Notes: generated from the letters alone by a model not told the origin. A stretch of 64,000 nt of DNA from Candidatus Wallbacteria bacterium (GCA_028687545.1 JAQTZZ010000005.1:89015-153014), one strand, 5' to 3'; counted from the first letter of the stretch, positions 1 to 9,369 are shown. Numbers and translations are program-made.

Positions 1-290
1 GCAAAGACGATGAAGTCACCTTCGAAGCTCAGGAGCGACTTCTTATTGACCAGTGGCAGCAGCAGGCCTGCCAGTATCACTGCTCCCAGATTGAGCGCTG
101 GAGCAATGCCGAAGATCTGGGAAGATGTCGTGCTGATGACAGTTCCTTTCTTCAGAAGACGGATAAAATCATGATACGGTTGCAGGAGCCTGGGACCGAT
201 TCGTCCGGCCCACCAAGCTTTTTCACAGTTTATTATACCGATAAAAAGCAGGGGGAAAACAAAGATGATCAGTAGATTCAGAAGAGTCAT
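1..290 (-). CDS. Hydrogenase-4/formate hydrogenlyase membrane subunit (HyfC/HycD/NuoH-like), partial
   Basis: The reverse strand reads from an ATG at 290 to the window edge, so only the N-terminal ~96 residues are present. A first membrane helix is followed by RIGPRLLQPYHD and then a segment with FIRLLKKG, the signature loop of the HycD/HyfC/NuoH family, which forms the membrane foot next to the hydrogenase or quinone module. Its start codon overlaps the TGA of the upstream HyfB-like gene (ATGA), so the two are translationally coupled in one minus-strand operon. By family knowledge the complex couples electron transfer to ion pumping. Whether it is a hydrogenase or another complex I relative depends on subunits outside the window. 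Confidence 0.85.
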   Translation of the reverse strand, partial: MTLLNLLIIFVFPLLFIGIINCEKAWWAGRIGPRLLQPYHDFIRLLKKGTVISTTSSQIFGIAPALNLGAVILAGLLLPLVNKKSLLSFEGDFIVF

Positions 291-2263
291 GGCATCATCC
301 CTACAGCCCCCAGCAAAGCCAGCAGCAGGAAGATAAGGCCGTATTTTATATATTGTTGTGTACTGCCGCTCTGGATCCAGCTCAGATTCTTCTGAAGCCA
401 GAAATATAATCTGTGCAGGGGATTCATGAAAAAGTTCCGGAACAGATCATGACTGTGTGATGAAAAAGAAGCTTTGAGCGGGAATAAACCTTTGGGTGGC
501 GATAAATCTGTTTCACCGTTAAGCATAGGCTTCATCAGAACCAGGAAACGGCTTACGAATGAAGAAGCAGTATATTGAAGCCGGATGCTTCCTTTCTGAT
601 AACCGCAGTCCCAGGTTTTAAATGAGGACTCATGTCCCGTAAGCAGCCGTCTGCGCAGAGAGAACAAAACAAGTGTCACTGTCACCAGTGCCACTGAAAT
701 CAGAGAGATCTGGTTCAGGACAGCAAGCGATGGGATCGCTTTGGCCGAGATTCCTGTGAACTGTTGCGCAGCGCTGTTGACAATCCCGAGCGCAAGCTGC
801 GGCAGGAAGCCGATCAGGATGCAGAGGGCCGAGAGGGCGGCCATCGGAAGAAGCATCAACCGGTCGGCTTCGGTTCGCACTTCCGATGCTGCAGGACTTC
901 TCGGCAGTCCCAGGAAGACAATGCTGAAAGCTTTGGAGAAGCACATCATCGCCATTACTCCCACAAAGGACAGAAAGGAAATGGCTGCCACTGAAATTAA
1001 GATCAGCACCGGGAGTCTGATCAGGGAAGCCTTGAGAAGGGCAAAATAAATCAGAAATTCGCTGACAAATCCATTGAAAGGCGGCAGCCCTGAGATGGCC
1101 ATTGAGCCAACGAGAAAGAAGGCCGCTGTAAACGGCATGGACTTGATCAACCCGCCCAACAGCTCAATGTCACGCAGATGTGTTGCTCTATAGACCGCTC
1201 CTGCCCCGAAAAAGAGCAGGGCTTTGAAAAGCGAGTGATTGAGTACATGCAGGAAGGCTCCCGCGAAGCCCAGAAAAGCCACGGTACTGTTGCCGGTGGA
1301 GATGCCCAGCATGCCTATTCCCATGCCCATTCCAATGATTCCGATGTTTTCCACGCTGTGATAGGCAAGCAACCGTTTCAGATCATGCTGAGCGAGTGCG
1401 AACAATACTCCAACCACTGCTGAAAAGGTGGAGACTGCCAGCACCAGAAAGCCCAGCCAGAAAGGAATTGTATCCATGAATGTCAGAATTCTGGCGATTC
1501 CGTAAATTCCGGTTTTAATCATCACTCCTGACATCAGTCCTGAGACATGGCTGGGTGCGGCAGGGTGAGCCCGAGGCAGCCAGATGTGGAACGGGATAAA
1601 GCCTGCTTTCAGGCTGAAACCGCAAAAGAAGAGGATGAAGATCAGGCCAGGGTGCTGGAAAGTGGAGATGGCAAAACGGAATGTGTCGAAACTGTAGCTG
1701 CCTGAGCGGTTGGCCAGCAGGACGAATCCGATGGAGAGGATGATCAGGCTCAGATGAGTGAAAATCAGATACTCGATTCCAGCAGCGAATACTTCCCGAT
1801 TATCATTTTCATAAGTGATCAGAAAATACGAAGCCATTGACATCAATTCCCAGGCAAATAAAAATGCCAGGCCATTTCTCAGAGTGACAACCAGAAGCAT
1901 CGAACAAGTCAAGAGAGGCAGGAAGAAAAACTGAAGCGCTGTCTGTTTTCCCTTATCCTGATCGGATTTCAGATAACCGCAGGCATAAATTGTTGTGATC
2001 ATACTTAAGATTGAAATGGTAAGAACGAAAAATGCAGACAAAGGATCGATTGTCAGATCGACTGTTCCTGTTAAAAGATGTGAAAATCCGAGAGTAGGGT
2101 AAAGTCTACTGCCTGACAAAACCGGAAGTACACTCACGAATAAGCAAAAGGTTGCCAGGGCAGTGAAAGCTGAAACAATCTGTCCTTTCCGATTTTCAGG
2201 GAAGAACAGGGAAGTGATGCTGCCTGTAATCAGTAAGAATATTCCGACTAGAAAGTAAATCAT
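287..2263 (-). CDS. hyfB: Hydrogenase-4 component B / formate hydrogenlyase subunit 3-like antiporter subunit
   Basis: A 658-residue polytopic membrane protein of the NuoL/M/N proton-conducting family. The central region carries the family core (GLMSGVMIKTGIYG, then HVLNHSLFKALLFFGAG) with the lysines and histidines of the half-channels. The C-terminal part, with TWDCGY and QYTASSF about 100 residues before the end, is typical of HyfB/HycC rather than NuoL. It should act as a proton- or sodium-translocating subunit of a group 4 [NiFe] hydrogenase or related complex. It ends in a TGA that overlaps the ATG of the HyfC-like gene. The ATG at 2263 lies at the first hydrophobic helix; no strong Shine-Dalgarno precedes it. 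Confidence 0.88.
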   Translation of the reverse strand: MIYFLVGIFLLITGSITSLFFPENRKGQIVSAFTALATFCLFVSVLPVLSGSRLYPTLGFSHLLTGTVDLTIDPLSAFFVLTISILSMITTIYACGYLKSDQDKGKQTALQFFFLPLLTCSMLLVVTLRNGLAFLFAWELMSMASYFLITYENDNREVFAAGIEYLIFTHLSLIILSIGFVLLANRSGSYSFDTFRFAISTFQHPGLIFILFFCGFSLKAGFIPFHIWLPRAHPAAPSHVSGLMSGVMIKTGIYGIARILTFMDTIPFWLGFLVLAVSTFSAVVGVLFALAQHDLKRLLAYHSVENIGIIGMGMGIGMLGISTGNSTVAFLGFAGAFLHVLNHSLFKALLFFGAGAVYRATHLRDIELLGGLIKSMPFTAAFFLVGSMAISGLPPFNGFVSEFLIYFALLKASLIRLPVLILISVAAISFLSFVGVMAMMCFSKAFSIVFLGLPRSPAASEVRTEADRLMLLPMAALSALCILIGFLPQLALGIVNSAAQQFTGISAKAIPSLAVLNQISLISVALVTVTLVLFSLRRRLLTGHESSFKTWDCGYQKGSIRLQYTASSFVSRFLVLMKPMLNGETDLSPPKGLFPLKASFSSHSHDLFRNFFMNPLHRLYFWLQKNLSWIQSGSTQQYIKYGLIFLLLALLGAVGMMP

Positions 2264-2496
2264 ATGAGCACTTTCAAAACTAGCATTTTAGGGGATTTTA
2301 TGACAGCAGGATAGGCTTGTCAAGGGGCGGGTGATGACCACAGTTACCACTAATTGGACTTTTTCATCATACTGCTATGGGTACTGCTGATTCATGGCTC
2401 TATTTAATAGTCTGAACAAATCTGATAGAATTTTATACCAATCCAGGTTAATTTCTGTGAATGACATGTCTGTCGGAAAATATTACGGAGGTTTGG

Positions 2497-3897
2497 ATGA
2501 AAGTGGTTGGATTTGTCGGGAGCCCCGCAATGGCTGGAAAATTGATCGTAATCATGGCGTTGGTCGCAACCGTGGTTTTGGCCGGGGAAGTAGTGGACTG
2601 TTCCAGGGATTTCAACCAGAAACCAGGGACTTTCCAGTGTGAGAGAGTTTCGCTGCATCCGGATTTTCTTCCCTTTATCGGCAAGTGGGAAGGCGAATTC
2701 ATGTCCTATGACAATGACAAAAAGAAATTCCGGCCAGTGCATAATGTAGTGGATTATTCGGATGAGGATTGTTACAGAGATCCTAAAACAGGCGATATCT
2801 TCCTGATCGGCCGCGAGATCAATACTTTTCTGCCGTTCATGGGAAAACCTGCGATGATTCAGTCGTCGAATCTCGTTTATGGCCTGAGGGAAGGCCTGGA
2901 GGATAAACCGTATCTGTTGACTGTCGACCACGAACACGGCATCTGCGAATACAAACTCGTGTCAGAAGACAATACTGCCGAAATCGCAGTCTGGAAAACC
3001 ACTATCCCGGCGAGCAGCGGGAATCTGGAGATGGAATTCACGGTCACTGACGCCCGCGATCATTCCTATACCAAGGCTACCAGACGCAATGTGAAAGTAG
3101 AACTAAGGGTCGGCAGCAGTGAACGCCCTCTCTGGGAAGGTGTGGTCACAAAAGGATTTCATACCCGCGCAGAGGAGCAGCTCGGGAAGTATTTCAAGGG
3201 TTACGATGGCTGTTTCGTGCTTTATGACATGAAATCCGGACAATACACTTTTTATAATTATCACAGATGCGAAACCAGATTTTCTCCCTGCTCCACATTT
3301 AAAGTGTTTAACAGCCTGGCAGGACTGGATGCCGGGATTCTCAATGATGAAAACACTCTCTTCAAATGGGATGGAACAAAGCAGCCTTATGGGAGCTGGG
3401 AGAAAGAGCAGACCCTGCAGAGCGCGTTCCGCGATTCAGTGGTCTGGTATTTCCAGGAGAACTCCCGCAGGGTCGGCCCGCTGAAGATGCAGAAATACCT
3501 CAATGGTGTCGGATATGGAAACTGCGATATTTCAGGAGGGATAGATACTTTCTGGCTGAACAGCACTCTCAAGGTTTCAGCCATCGAGCAGGTGATTTTT
3601 CTCAAGAGATTGTACCGCGATAAACTGCCGTTCGAACAGCGGAGCATGGAAACTGTCAGAAAAATCATGGTTCAGGAACAGGAGAAGAATCTGGAATTCT
3701 CCGGAAAGACAGGATCTGCTTTTGTGAACGACAAGTGGACTCTGGGCTGGTTTGTGGGGCATCTGAAACTTAAAACCAGTGATTACCTGTTCGCAGCGAA
3801 TATTTCCGCTCCTGACGATGCCAGGGGCACAAAGGCGCGTGAAATAACCTGCGACATCTTAAAAGAACTTTTTGGAGTGAAACTGACTGACAAGTGA
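2497..3897 (+). CDS. Secreted class D beta-lactamase-like (penicillin-binding) protein with N-terminal lipocalin-like domain
   Basis: I take the ATG at 2497 (466 aa) because GGAGG lies 7 bp upstream and a signal peptide follows directly; an in-frame ATG at 2461 lacks both. Residues ~35-240 form a beta-rich region beginning FIGKWEGEF, resembling lipocalin/DUF1579-type domains, which I cannot assign firmly. The C-terminal half has the class D set: STFK (S266, K269), SVV (S314), YGN soon after, and KTG (K404). It may hydrolyse or merely bind beta-lactams, like OXA enzymes and BlaR1 sensor domains. Its stop overlaps the next gene by 4 bp (GTGA), so it is coupled to a DNA methyltransferase, an odd partner for a periplasmic enzyme. 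Confidence 0.85.
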   Translation: MKVVGFVGSPAMAGKLIVIMALVATVVLAGEVVDCSRDFNQKPGTFQCERVSLHPDFLPFIGKWEGEFMSYDNDKKKFRPVHNVVDYSDEDCYRDPKTGDIFLIGREINTFLPFMGKPAMIQSSNLVYGLREGLEDKPYLLTVDHEHGICEYKLVSEDNTAEIAVWKTTIPASSGNLEMEFTVTDARDHSYTKATRRNVKVELRVGSSERPLWEGVVTKGFHTRAEEQLGKYFKGYDGCFVLYDMKSGQYTFYNYHRCETRFSPCSTFKVFNSLAGLDAGILNDENTLFKWDGTKQPYGSWEKEQTLQSAFRDSVVWYFQENSRRVGPLKMQKYLNGVGYGNCDISGGIDTFWLNSTLKVSAIEQVIFLKRLYRDKLPFEQRSMETVRKIMVQEQEKNLEFSGKTGSAFVNDKWTLGWFVGHLKLKTSDYLFAANISAPDDARGTKAREITCDILKELFGVKLTDK

Positions 3898-5291
3898 GCA
3901 AGGAATCCGGAAAATATACAAGCTGGAACAGGCGGGCGCTGATCAAGCGAATCGAAATTCTCGAGAGGGAATGCAGTCTGTCTGAAACCGGGACGGAAAG
4001 TGAGGATTTTTCCGGGTTGCCTGAGTTATCCGAAGCCTGCGATCTTTCAATTGTGACCACCCCCGGGCAGCCGGAAAACTTGCTGATCGAAGGCGAGAAC
4101 CTTGAGGCCCTGCACCTGCTGAATCGGGATTTTCGCGGCAAAATCGACCTGATTTACATCGATCCTCCTTACAATACCGGACGCACTGATTTCCGCTATC
4201 TGGACAATTTCCGATCCGGCGATGGAGACAGGCACGGGCGCTGGATTTCATTCATGCGGAAAAGGCTGATTCCGGCAAGGGATCTTCTAGCCGACGAAGG
4301 TGCCATCTTCATTTCCATCAATGAAGATGAGTTCGCCCATCTGAAGCTTTTGTGCGACGAGATTTTCGGAGAGCGGAATTATCTTACCACTGTCTCAGTC
4401 AAGGTCAGGCATGAGAAGAGATTCCTCAAGAGCGACAAGGCTTTCCACGAAGTTGTGGAATACCTGCTGCTTTACAGGAAGCGCGGGTTCAAACCATGGA
4501 AGAGACGGGAATCCGCCAGAATGGATGATTACAGGTACAAGATCAGGGAACTGAAGGACAATCCGCAGCTTGTCCGATTCGGGGGAAAAAAAACGGCAGT
4601 ATTCGGCCCAGGGGAATTTGAACTGGTTAAAGGAGACCCTGGAGCAGGCATGCTCAAGAAGATCAATATCCGCGGCACGCTCAAGGAAGGAAATTCCAGC
4701 GGCCGCTTTTACATGAAATACCTTGCCGGAAAGCCTGGCGGGTATCTTTACAGGGTGGAAGGAATCGGAGACGATGGAATGGGATGCAGGTACTTTCTCA
4801 CCCCTACAGACCGGAAAAACGGGAACTATCTTCAGGGTGTACCTCAAAGCGGCGAGTCTGTAAAAGAATTCCCCTGCCCCAATTTTTTCGACTTTGTTTC
4901 CGAATTCAACAGAGTCGGCCAGGAAGGTGGAGTGGAATTCCGTAATGGGAAAAAACCAGTGGAGTTTCTGAAAAAAATCCTGGAAATCGGTAATTGTACA
5001 GGCAAGAAGGATGCAATCGTGCTGGACTTTTTTGCAGGTTCAGGGAGCACCGGTCAGGCCGTACTGGAACTCAACCTGAGCGATCCGGGAAACAGGAGAT
5101 TCATACTCTGCACGAACAATGAAGAGGACATCTGCAGCCAGGTCTGCTATCCCAGGCTCAGGAACGTGATGCTGGGCTACAGAGACCGCTGCAGACGGCT
5201 GCATCCCGGACTGGGAGGAAATCTCAGATATTTCAGGATACAGCCTGCAGGAAGGGGGGGAAGTGAACAGGGAAAAAATCGTTTATTCTGA
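3894..5291 (+). CDS. Type III Mod-like adenine DNA methyltransferase (orphan)
   Basis: A 465-residue beta-class N6-adenine methyltransferase. Motif IV is DPPYNTG at residues 90-96 and motif I is FFAGSGSTG at about 379-387, the order expected for Mod/beta-class enzymes. Preceding text LLIEGENLEAL matches the usual start of the Mod fold. The roughly 190-residue middle part would hold target recognition. It is shorter than common Mod subunits (about 550-650 aa), and no res helicase-nuclease gene lies nearby, so it looks solitary. It starts with GTG overlapping the upstream stop and overlaps the ion-channel gene downstream by 29 bp. It could act in epigenetic control or as part of a non-classical defence unit; both are inference. 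Confidence 0.88.
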   Translation: MSKESGKYTSWNRRALIKRIEILERECSLSETGTESEDFSGLPELSEACDLSIVTTPGQPENLLIEGENLEALHLLNRDFRGKIDLIYIDPPYNTGRTDFRYLDNFRSGDGDRHGRWISFMRKRLIPARDLLADEGAIFISINEDEFAHLKLLCDEIFGERNYLTTVSVKVRHEKRFLKSDKAFHEVVEYLLLYRKRGFKPWKRRESARMDDYRYKIRELKDNPQLVRFGGKKTAVFGPGEFELVKGDPGAGMLKKINIRGTLKEGNSSGRFYMKYLAGKPGGYLYRVEGIGDDGMGCRYFLTPTDRKNGNYLQGVPQSGESVKEFPCPNFFDFVSEFNRVGQEGGVEFRNGKKPVEFLKKILEIGNCTGKKDAIVLDFFAGSGSTGQAVLELNLSDPGNRRFILCTNNEEDICSQVCYPRLRNVMLGYRDRCRRLHPGLGGNLRYFRIQPAGRGGSEQGKNRLF

Positions 5292-6051
5292 GATGCCGGT
5301 CCCTGGACCCTGGCAGATAGTGATCCTGTTACTTTCCATTTATGTGCTGCTTGCGATTCTTGTGGAAACAGCCTGCACCCTTTCCCCGGAGACTGTAGAT
5401 CTGCTCTGGGATATAGACACCCTGATCTGTTTTGTCTTTATTGGTGATTTCTTCTGGCATCTGTTCAGGGCAAGGGACAAAATGGAATACCTGAAGTGGG
5501 GCTGGATTGACCTTATTTCCAGCATTCCCAATATCCATTACCTGCGGGTAGGCCGGATTGCCAGGGTTATCCGGGTCCTGCGAATCCTGAGAGCCGTACG
5601 TTCCACGCATGTCATTTTTCATTACTATTTCACCAACCGCAAGCGGTCGATCTTTGCTTCCATAACTGTGATCTGGTTTGCGCTCCTCATTTCCTCTTCG
5701 ATTACTATTCTCAACATCGAGACTACGCCTGAAGCGAATGTGAAAAATGCGGGAGATGCGCTCTGGTGGGCTTTCAACACCATCGTCGCCGGCGGAGGTT
5801 ACGGGAACTATTTCCCTCTGACTGCAAGCGGCAAGATCCTGGCCGGATTCCTGATGATCGCAGGCATGGTGATTTTCGGGATTTTCACAGCCTTGCTGGC
5901 ATCCAAGTTTGTGGAAGCTGAGTATAAGGATTTTCAGGAAGAGTATATAGAAAGCGAAGCCCGCGAAGATGTCACAGAGAGGATGATTCTGGAAGAACTG
6001 AAACGGCTCAGGGAAGAGGTCGCTGAACTTAAGAAGGCGAAGAAGGACTGA
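5263..6051 (+). CDS. Voltage-gated-type cation channel with unusual selectivity filter
   Basis: A 262-residue six-helix channel subunit. S1-S3 lie within residues ~15-90. An arginine-rich S4 runs from about R95 to R114 with arginines every third or fourth residue. The pore helix and filter are at ~170-185, then S6 and a charged C-terminal helix from ~225 that could be a coiled coil. The usual potassium filter TVGYG is replaced by AGGGYGN (G177-N182), so selectivity is uncertain. I choose the GTG at 5263 because a strong purine run (GAAGGGGGG) lies just upstream, although it overlaps the methyltransferase gene by 29 bp; an ATG at 5293, after the methyltransferase stop, is the alternative. It forms the last gene of the trio. 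Confidence 0.85.
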   Translation: MNREKIVYSEMPVPGPWQIVILLLSIYVLLAILVETACTLSPETVDLLWDIDTLICFVFIGDFFWHLFRARDKMEYLKWGWIDLISSIPNIHYLRVGRIARVIRVLRILRAVRSTHVIFHYYFTNRKRSIFASITVIWFALLISSSITILNIETTPEANVKNAGDALWWAFNTIVAGGGYGNYFPLTASGKILAGFLMIAGMVIFGIFTALLASKFVEAEYKDFQEEYIESEAREDVTERMILEELKRLREEVAELKKAKKD

Positions 6052-6054
6052 GGT

Positions 6055-6657
6055 CTAAGGGCTGAGTTCAGATGTAGTTTCTGAAGTTCCGGAACTTATC
6101 TCAGCAGTTTCTTCTGCATGTATCTCTTTCTCGAACTTCATTCTGGTGAATACCGCTCCGGCAAGTGAAAGATCGTAAATCAAACCCTTGCGGCCGATCA
6201 CGAATCCAATCACAGGGTCTTCAAGTTTCCGGATGTCCAGGAATCCCTGCTTCCCAGTCTTCGGCATTCCAAGCGCTGCTTCTTCCGTGATTTTCCAGGT
6301 GGGCCTGGAGCGGAATTTCGCAAGGGAACTGTCCTGCATGAAGAGCAGGATGATGCTTTTCCGCTGGGCTGCCAATTGGTTGCTCAAAAGGTCAAGCAGA
6401 TAATAATCCTCGGTTTTTCCGTTGATCCGCAGCACTCCTTCGCCATGCTCATTCCCTGACATCAGCCCGATCCTGTATACACGGGGCAGCACCAGCACTG
6501 CCTTGGCTTTTTTTACCAGCTCGTCCCCATTGGTGACATGATGGTGGAAATCCGCAAGCATGAGGTCAGCGCGTTCGTTGGTTTCAGTAGCGGATTCAGC
6601 CTGCGCCGGTATTGACTGGAAGCAGAAGAGCATCATGAAAATTAAAAGGGAGATCAT
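6055..6657 (-). CDS. SYLF (YSC84) domain secreted protein, copy 2
   Basis: A 200-residue protein with a cleavable signal peptide (first ~20 residues). The domain carries AKAVLVLPRVYRIG, a GEG turn, and a C-terminal strand with IGRKGLIYDLSL, the pattern of bacterial SYLF/YSC84 proteins, which bind lipid or sit at the envelope. It is a tandem paralogue of the adjacent gene and overlaps it by 4 bp (ATGA), so they are cotranscribed. Compared with its neighbour the middle is diverged and it has a longer Ser/Thr/Glu-rich tail. The gene ends 3 bp from the ion-channel stop, tail to tail. Confidence 0.8.
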   Translation of the reverse strand: MISLLIFMMLFCFQSIPAQAESATETNERADLMLADFHHHVTNGDELVKKAKAVLVLPRVYRIGLMSGNEHGEGVLRINGKTEDYYLLDLLSNQLAAQRKSIILLFMQDSSLAKFRSRPTWKITEEAALGMPKTGKQGFLDIRKLEDPVIGFVIGRKGLIYDLSLAGAVFTRMKFEKEIHAEETAEISSGTSETTSELSP

Positions 6658-7253
6658 GGCTTTTTCTCAGGGAATTCCATTTTAGTGAATCTGGTGCCTT
6701 CAAGCGACAGGCTGTACATCAGGCCTCTGCGGCCGATCACATAAGCCAGGATCTGAGGACTGACCTTGTCGGTGTTGACTGGTCCGCCGTCCCCTGTGCC
6801 TGCCACTGTGATCGAAGCATCCAGTCCTGCCCTCCATTTGTTCCCTGACCTGATCTTTTTGAAAATGTCTTCCTGCATGAAAAGCAGGATCACGGTTTTT
6901 TTCTCAGCTCCCAGCTGGAATCCAAAAGAGGCTGTGGACATGCTGTAATAGTCAATGGTCTTGCCGTCGACCCGCATCGCACCCTCGCCATATTCCAGGC
7001 CGAAAGCCACTCCCACTTTGTAGACCCTGGGGAAGACGAGCACAGCCTTAGCCTGCTTGACGAGCCGCCTGCCCCCGCTGACTTTGTCGTAGAAGTGCAG
7101 CAGCGAATTGTCCACCCTGGTCTCGATCTCGCTGGTCACGATTTCCCTGTTCCTGATCTCCCCGGTGGATTCAGCATAGAGAGTGCCTTTCAGACAGAGA
7201 AGGAACAGGCAGAGGCAGAGTTTGAAGCAAGAAGATGATAATAATTCGGCCAT
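6654..7253 (-). CDS. SYLF (YSC84) domain secreted protein, copy 1
   Basis: A 199-residue protein with an N-terminal hydrophobic signal and the full SYLF pattern: AKAVLVFPRVYKVGVAFG, YGEGAMRVDG, then a glycine-rich turn and IGRRGLMYSLSLEG. It is closer to the family consensus than its downstream partner. The family is associated with lipid binding in eukaryotes and with envelope location in bacteria; a precise role is not known. It heads a two-gene minus-strand operon and is divergent from the Ser/Thr kinase gene across a 160-bp AT-rich gap. A Shine-Dalgarno-like AAAGGTGA precedes the ATG. Confidence 0.83.
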   Translation of the reverse strand: MAELLSSSCFKLCLCLFLLCLKGTLYAESTGEIRNREIVTSEIETRVDNSLLHFYDKVSGGRRLVKQAKAVLVFPRVYKVGVAFGLEYGEGAMRVDGKTIDYYSMSTASFGFQLGAEKKTVILLFMQEDIFKKIRSGNKWRAGLDASITVAGTGDGGPVNTDKVSPQILAYVIGRRGLMYSLSLEGTRFTKMEFPEKKP

Positions 7254-7413
7254 GAAATCACCTTTCTTTCAATTTTACTGCATGATTTGAATTAATCTAA
7301 TTTATGCTGGCCTGTTTAATAATATTTGTCAACAGGCTGGATTTTTTGTAAAATCATAAACATGGCGATCGATATTCTAAACAATCCTACTTTTTGCTCA
7401 GATATTCGGCTCA

Positions 7414-9369
7414 ATGGTTAAGCTGGAAAAAGACATTATGCTGTCCGGCTGCCGGGTCATCGATAAAATCGGTGAAGGCGGAATGGGCATGGTTTATAAA
7501 GCCAATGATGATAATCTGGACCGGCCGGTAGCCATCAAGATCATGAACTCAGTGGCTGAGAGTGATGAAAGCAGAACCCGTTTCATCCGGGAAGCCAAAT
7601 CACTGGCCCAATGCAGACATCCCGGCATAATTCAGATATACGCCTATGGCGAGCACAATGGTTATCCCTATTTTGTGATGGAGTATGTGGCAGGGGCTTC
7701 CCTGGATTCGTTTCTCAGTAAATCCAGAATGATTGCCAGCGGAAAATACCAGCTGGAAGAGCTGCTGGAAAACGGATATCTCAGGCCTGTTGACCCTAAT
7801 CAGCCCTATTTTCTGCGCGACCCCAATACCAACCCGCTGCTTGACCAGTCCTATCTCAAAGAAGTCAACCGTTTGATTATCAGCCTTGCCGAAGCTTTGG
7901 CAGAGGTTCATAAACTGGGAATCATCCACCGCGACATCAAACCTTCCAATATCCTGATCGACGGAGGAGGCCAGGCCAAGCTGGTGGATTTCGGCTTAGC
8001 CAAAAAAGAGCTGGACACAGCCCTGACTCAAGTGGATCAGATGGTAGGCACACTCAATTACATGGCGCCTGAACAGTTCATGGGTAAAAGGAGTAAAGTT
8101 TCCTGTCTCACTGACCTTTATGGCCTGGGATTGATTTATTACGAACTTCTTACACTGCATAAAGTTGTGGAGGAAGAAGATTTCGCTGCAGTTGTAAAAC
8201 AGGTGACCATGGAGCCGCCGCTTGACCCGCGGAAATATAATCCTAATCTTTCCCCAGCGTTGTGCAAAATAGTCCTGAAATGCCTGGCCAAAGAACCTGC
8301 GGATCGTTATGCCGGAGCTCACGAGCTGGCTGAAGCGATCCGTGCCCAGGACAGCAAGCCGTTTTTAGGCGGTGTTTTGGAAATGATCAATAATTTTTCC
8401 AGCGAAAAAGATCCTGATTCCAGGAATTCCAACGCTTCCGCGCAGCAGAAAAGCGAAATTCAGGCTGACCCTCAGCTTGCACCGCCGCCTGACGAAACAT
8501 CCAAAATCTGCCCATTCTGCCGGAAAAAATATCCTGCTAATCAGACCCGCTGTGCCGGCGATGGTTCGATCCTGGTGGAACCGCTGAAAATGCAGCCCAG
8601 CTGCCCCAAATGCGGGAATTTTTACCAGCCTGGAATCCAATATTGTCCTGCAGACGGGATTCCGCTGATTCCGGAAGCCTTGCGCGGCAAAGGGGCCTGC
8701 CTTTTTCAGGAAAACTCAAAGGTTGATCCGTTAAAATTCACTGATTATGATTTCTCCCTTAAAGCAGCCCTGAAAAAGGCTGCCCGGATTTTTCTTTCCA
8801 CACTTCCTGTCGGTTTAATTTTTATCTGGCTGCTTGCAATCTTGATCCTGCAGATTCAGTATCAGAACACCTCACTTGGCATGCATATTTTATTGAATTC
8901 CGGTAACCAGACCTGGCTTTTTCGGGTCCCCTTTATTTTATTACTGGCTGGAGGATATCTTATCTGCTGCTTTAGGAAATTAAGAGGAGAAAATCCTGAA
9001 GTTAAGGATATTCTGAGGATCAGGCATTATCTTTTTCCATTCTGCTTGAATTGCATTTCAATTATTTTTTATTTTGTTTTAGGTCTTGTGATTGTGGTGT
9101 TACCCGGATTGTATTTTTTGATTGTTTATCAGCTTTCTCCACTTTTAGTCCTGGAGAAAGGGATGAAATCCAAAGACGCAGCCAGAGCCTCGCGGGAAAT
9201 AATCAGTCACAGCTTCTGGAAATTCACTTTTTTGTCTTTTCTTATTCTGTTAATCCATCTGCCGATGTTGAAATCTGATTTTTTCCTGCTGCTCAGCCTG
9301 CCGTATTCGCTTTGTCTCCTGGCCGCGGTTTATGAGCAGGTGATCGGGCTTTCGCACAGGAAGTATTAA
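7414..9369 (+). CDS. Membrane-anchored Ser/Thr protein kinase with two zinc ribbons
   Basis: A 651-residue Hanks-type kinase. It has the glycine loop GEGGMG (20-25), the ATP lysine K42, HRDIKPSN (H172-D174-K176) and DFG (192-194), then APEQ. About 40 extra residues sit between the hinge and the HRD loop, rich in Tyr, Pro and Asn. Two CxxC-x(n)-C zinc-ribbon-like segments follow at roughly 365-425, then a hydrophobic C-terminal part (~465-645) with about five membrane helices. All catalytic residues are present, so it should be active on the cytoplasmic side. The start is either ATG 7414 or ATG 7438 (MLSGCRV); the second has a slightly better purine tract upstream. Divergent from the SYLF pair. 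Confidence 0.9.
   Translation: MVKLEKDIMLSGCRVIDKIGEGGMGMVYKANDDNLDRPVAIKIMNSVAESDESRTRFIREAKSLAQCRHPGIIQIYAYGEHNGYPYFVMEYVAGASLDSFLSKSRMIASGKYQLEELLENGYLRPVDPNQPYFLRDPNTNPLLDQSYLKEVNRLIISLAEALAEVHKLGIIHRDIKPSNILIDGGGQAKLVDFGLAKKELDTALTQVDQMVGTLNYMAPEQFMGKRSKVSCLTDLYGLGLIYYELLTLHKVVEEEDFAAVVKQVTMEPPLDPRKYNPNLSPALCKIVLKCLAKEPADRYAGAHELAEAIRAQDSKPFLGGVLEMINNFSSEKDPDSRNSNASAQQKSEIQADPQLAPPPDETSKICPFCRKKYPANQTRCAGDGSILVEPLKMQPSCPKCGNFYQPGIQYCPADGIPLIPEALRGKGACLFQENSKVDPLKFTDYDFSLKAALKKAARIFLSTLPVGLIFIWLLAILILQIQYQNTSLGMHILLNSGNQTWLFRVPFILLLAGGYLICCFRKLRGENPEVKDILRIRHYLFPFCLNCISIIFYFVLGLVIVVLPGLYFLIVYQLSPLLVLEKGMKSKDAARASREIISHSFWKFTFLSFLILLIHLPMLKSDFFLLLSLPYSLCLLAAVYEQVIGLSHRKY

Noticed and set aside
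3894..5291. A complete type III restriction system
   Set aside because: No res gene or helicase-nuclease motifs occur in the neighbourhood; only the modification protein is present.
7254..7413. Promoter between the SYLF and kinase genes (TTGACA on the minus strand near 7332)
   Set aside because: No convincing -10 at suitable spacing, so it was not listed as a feature.
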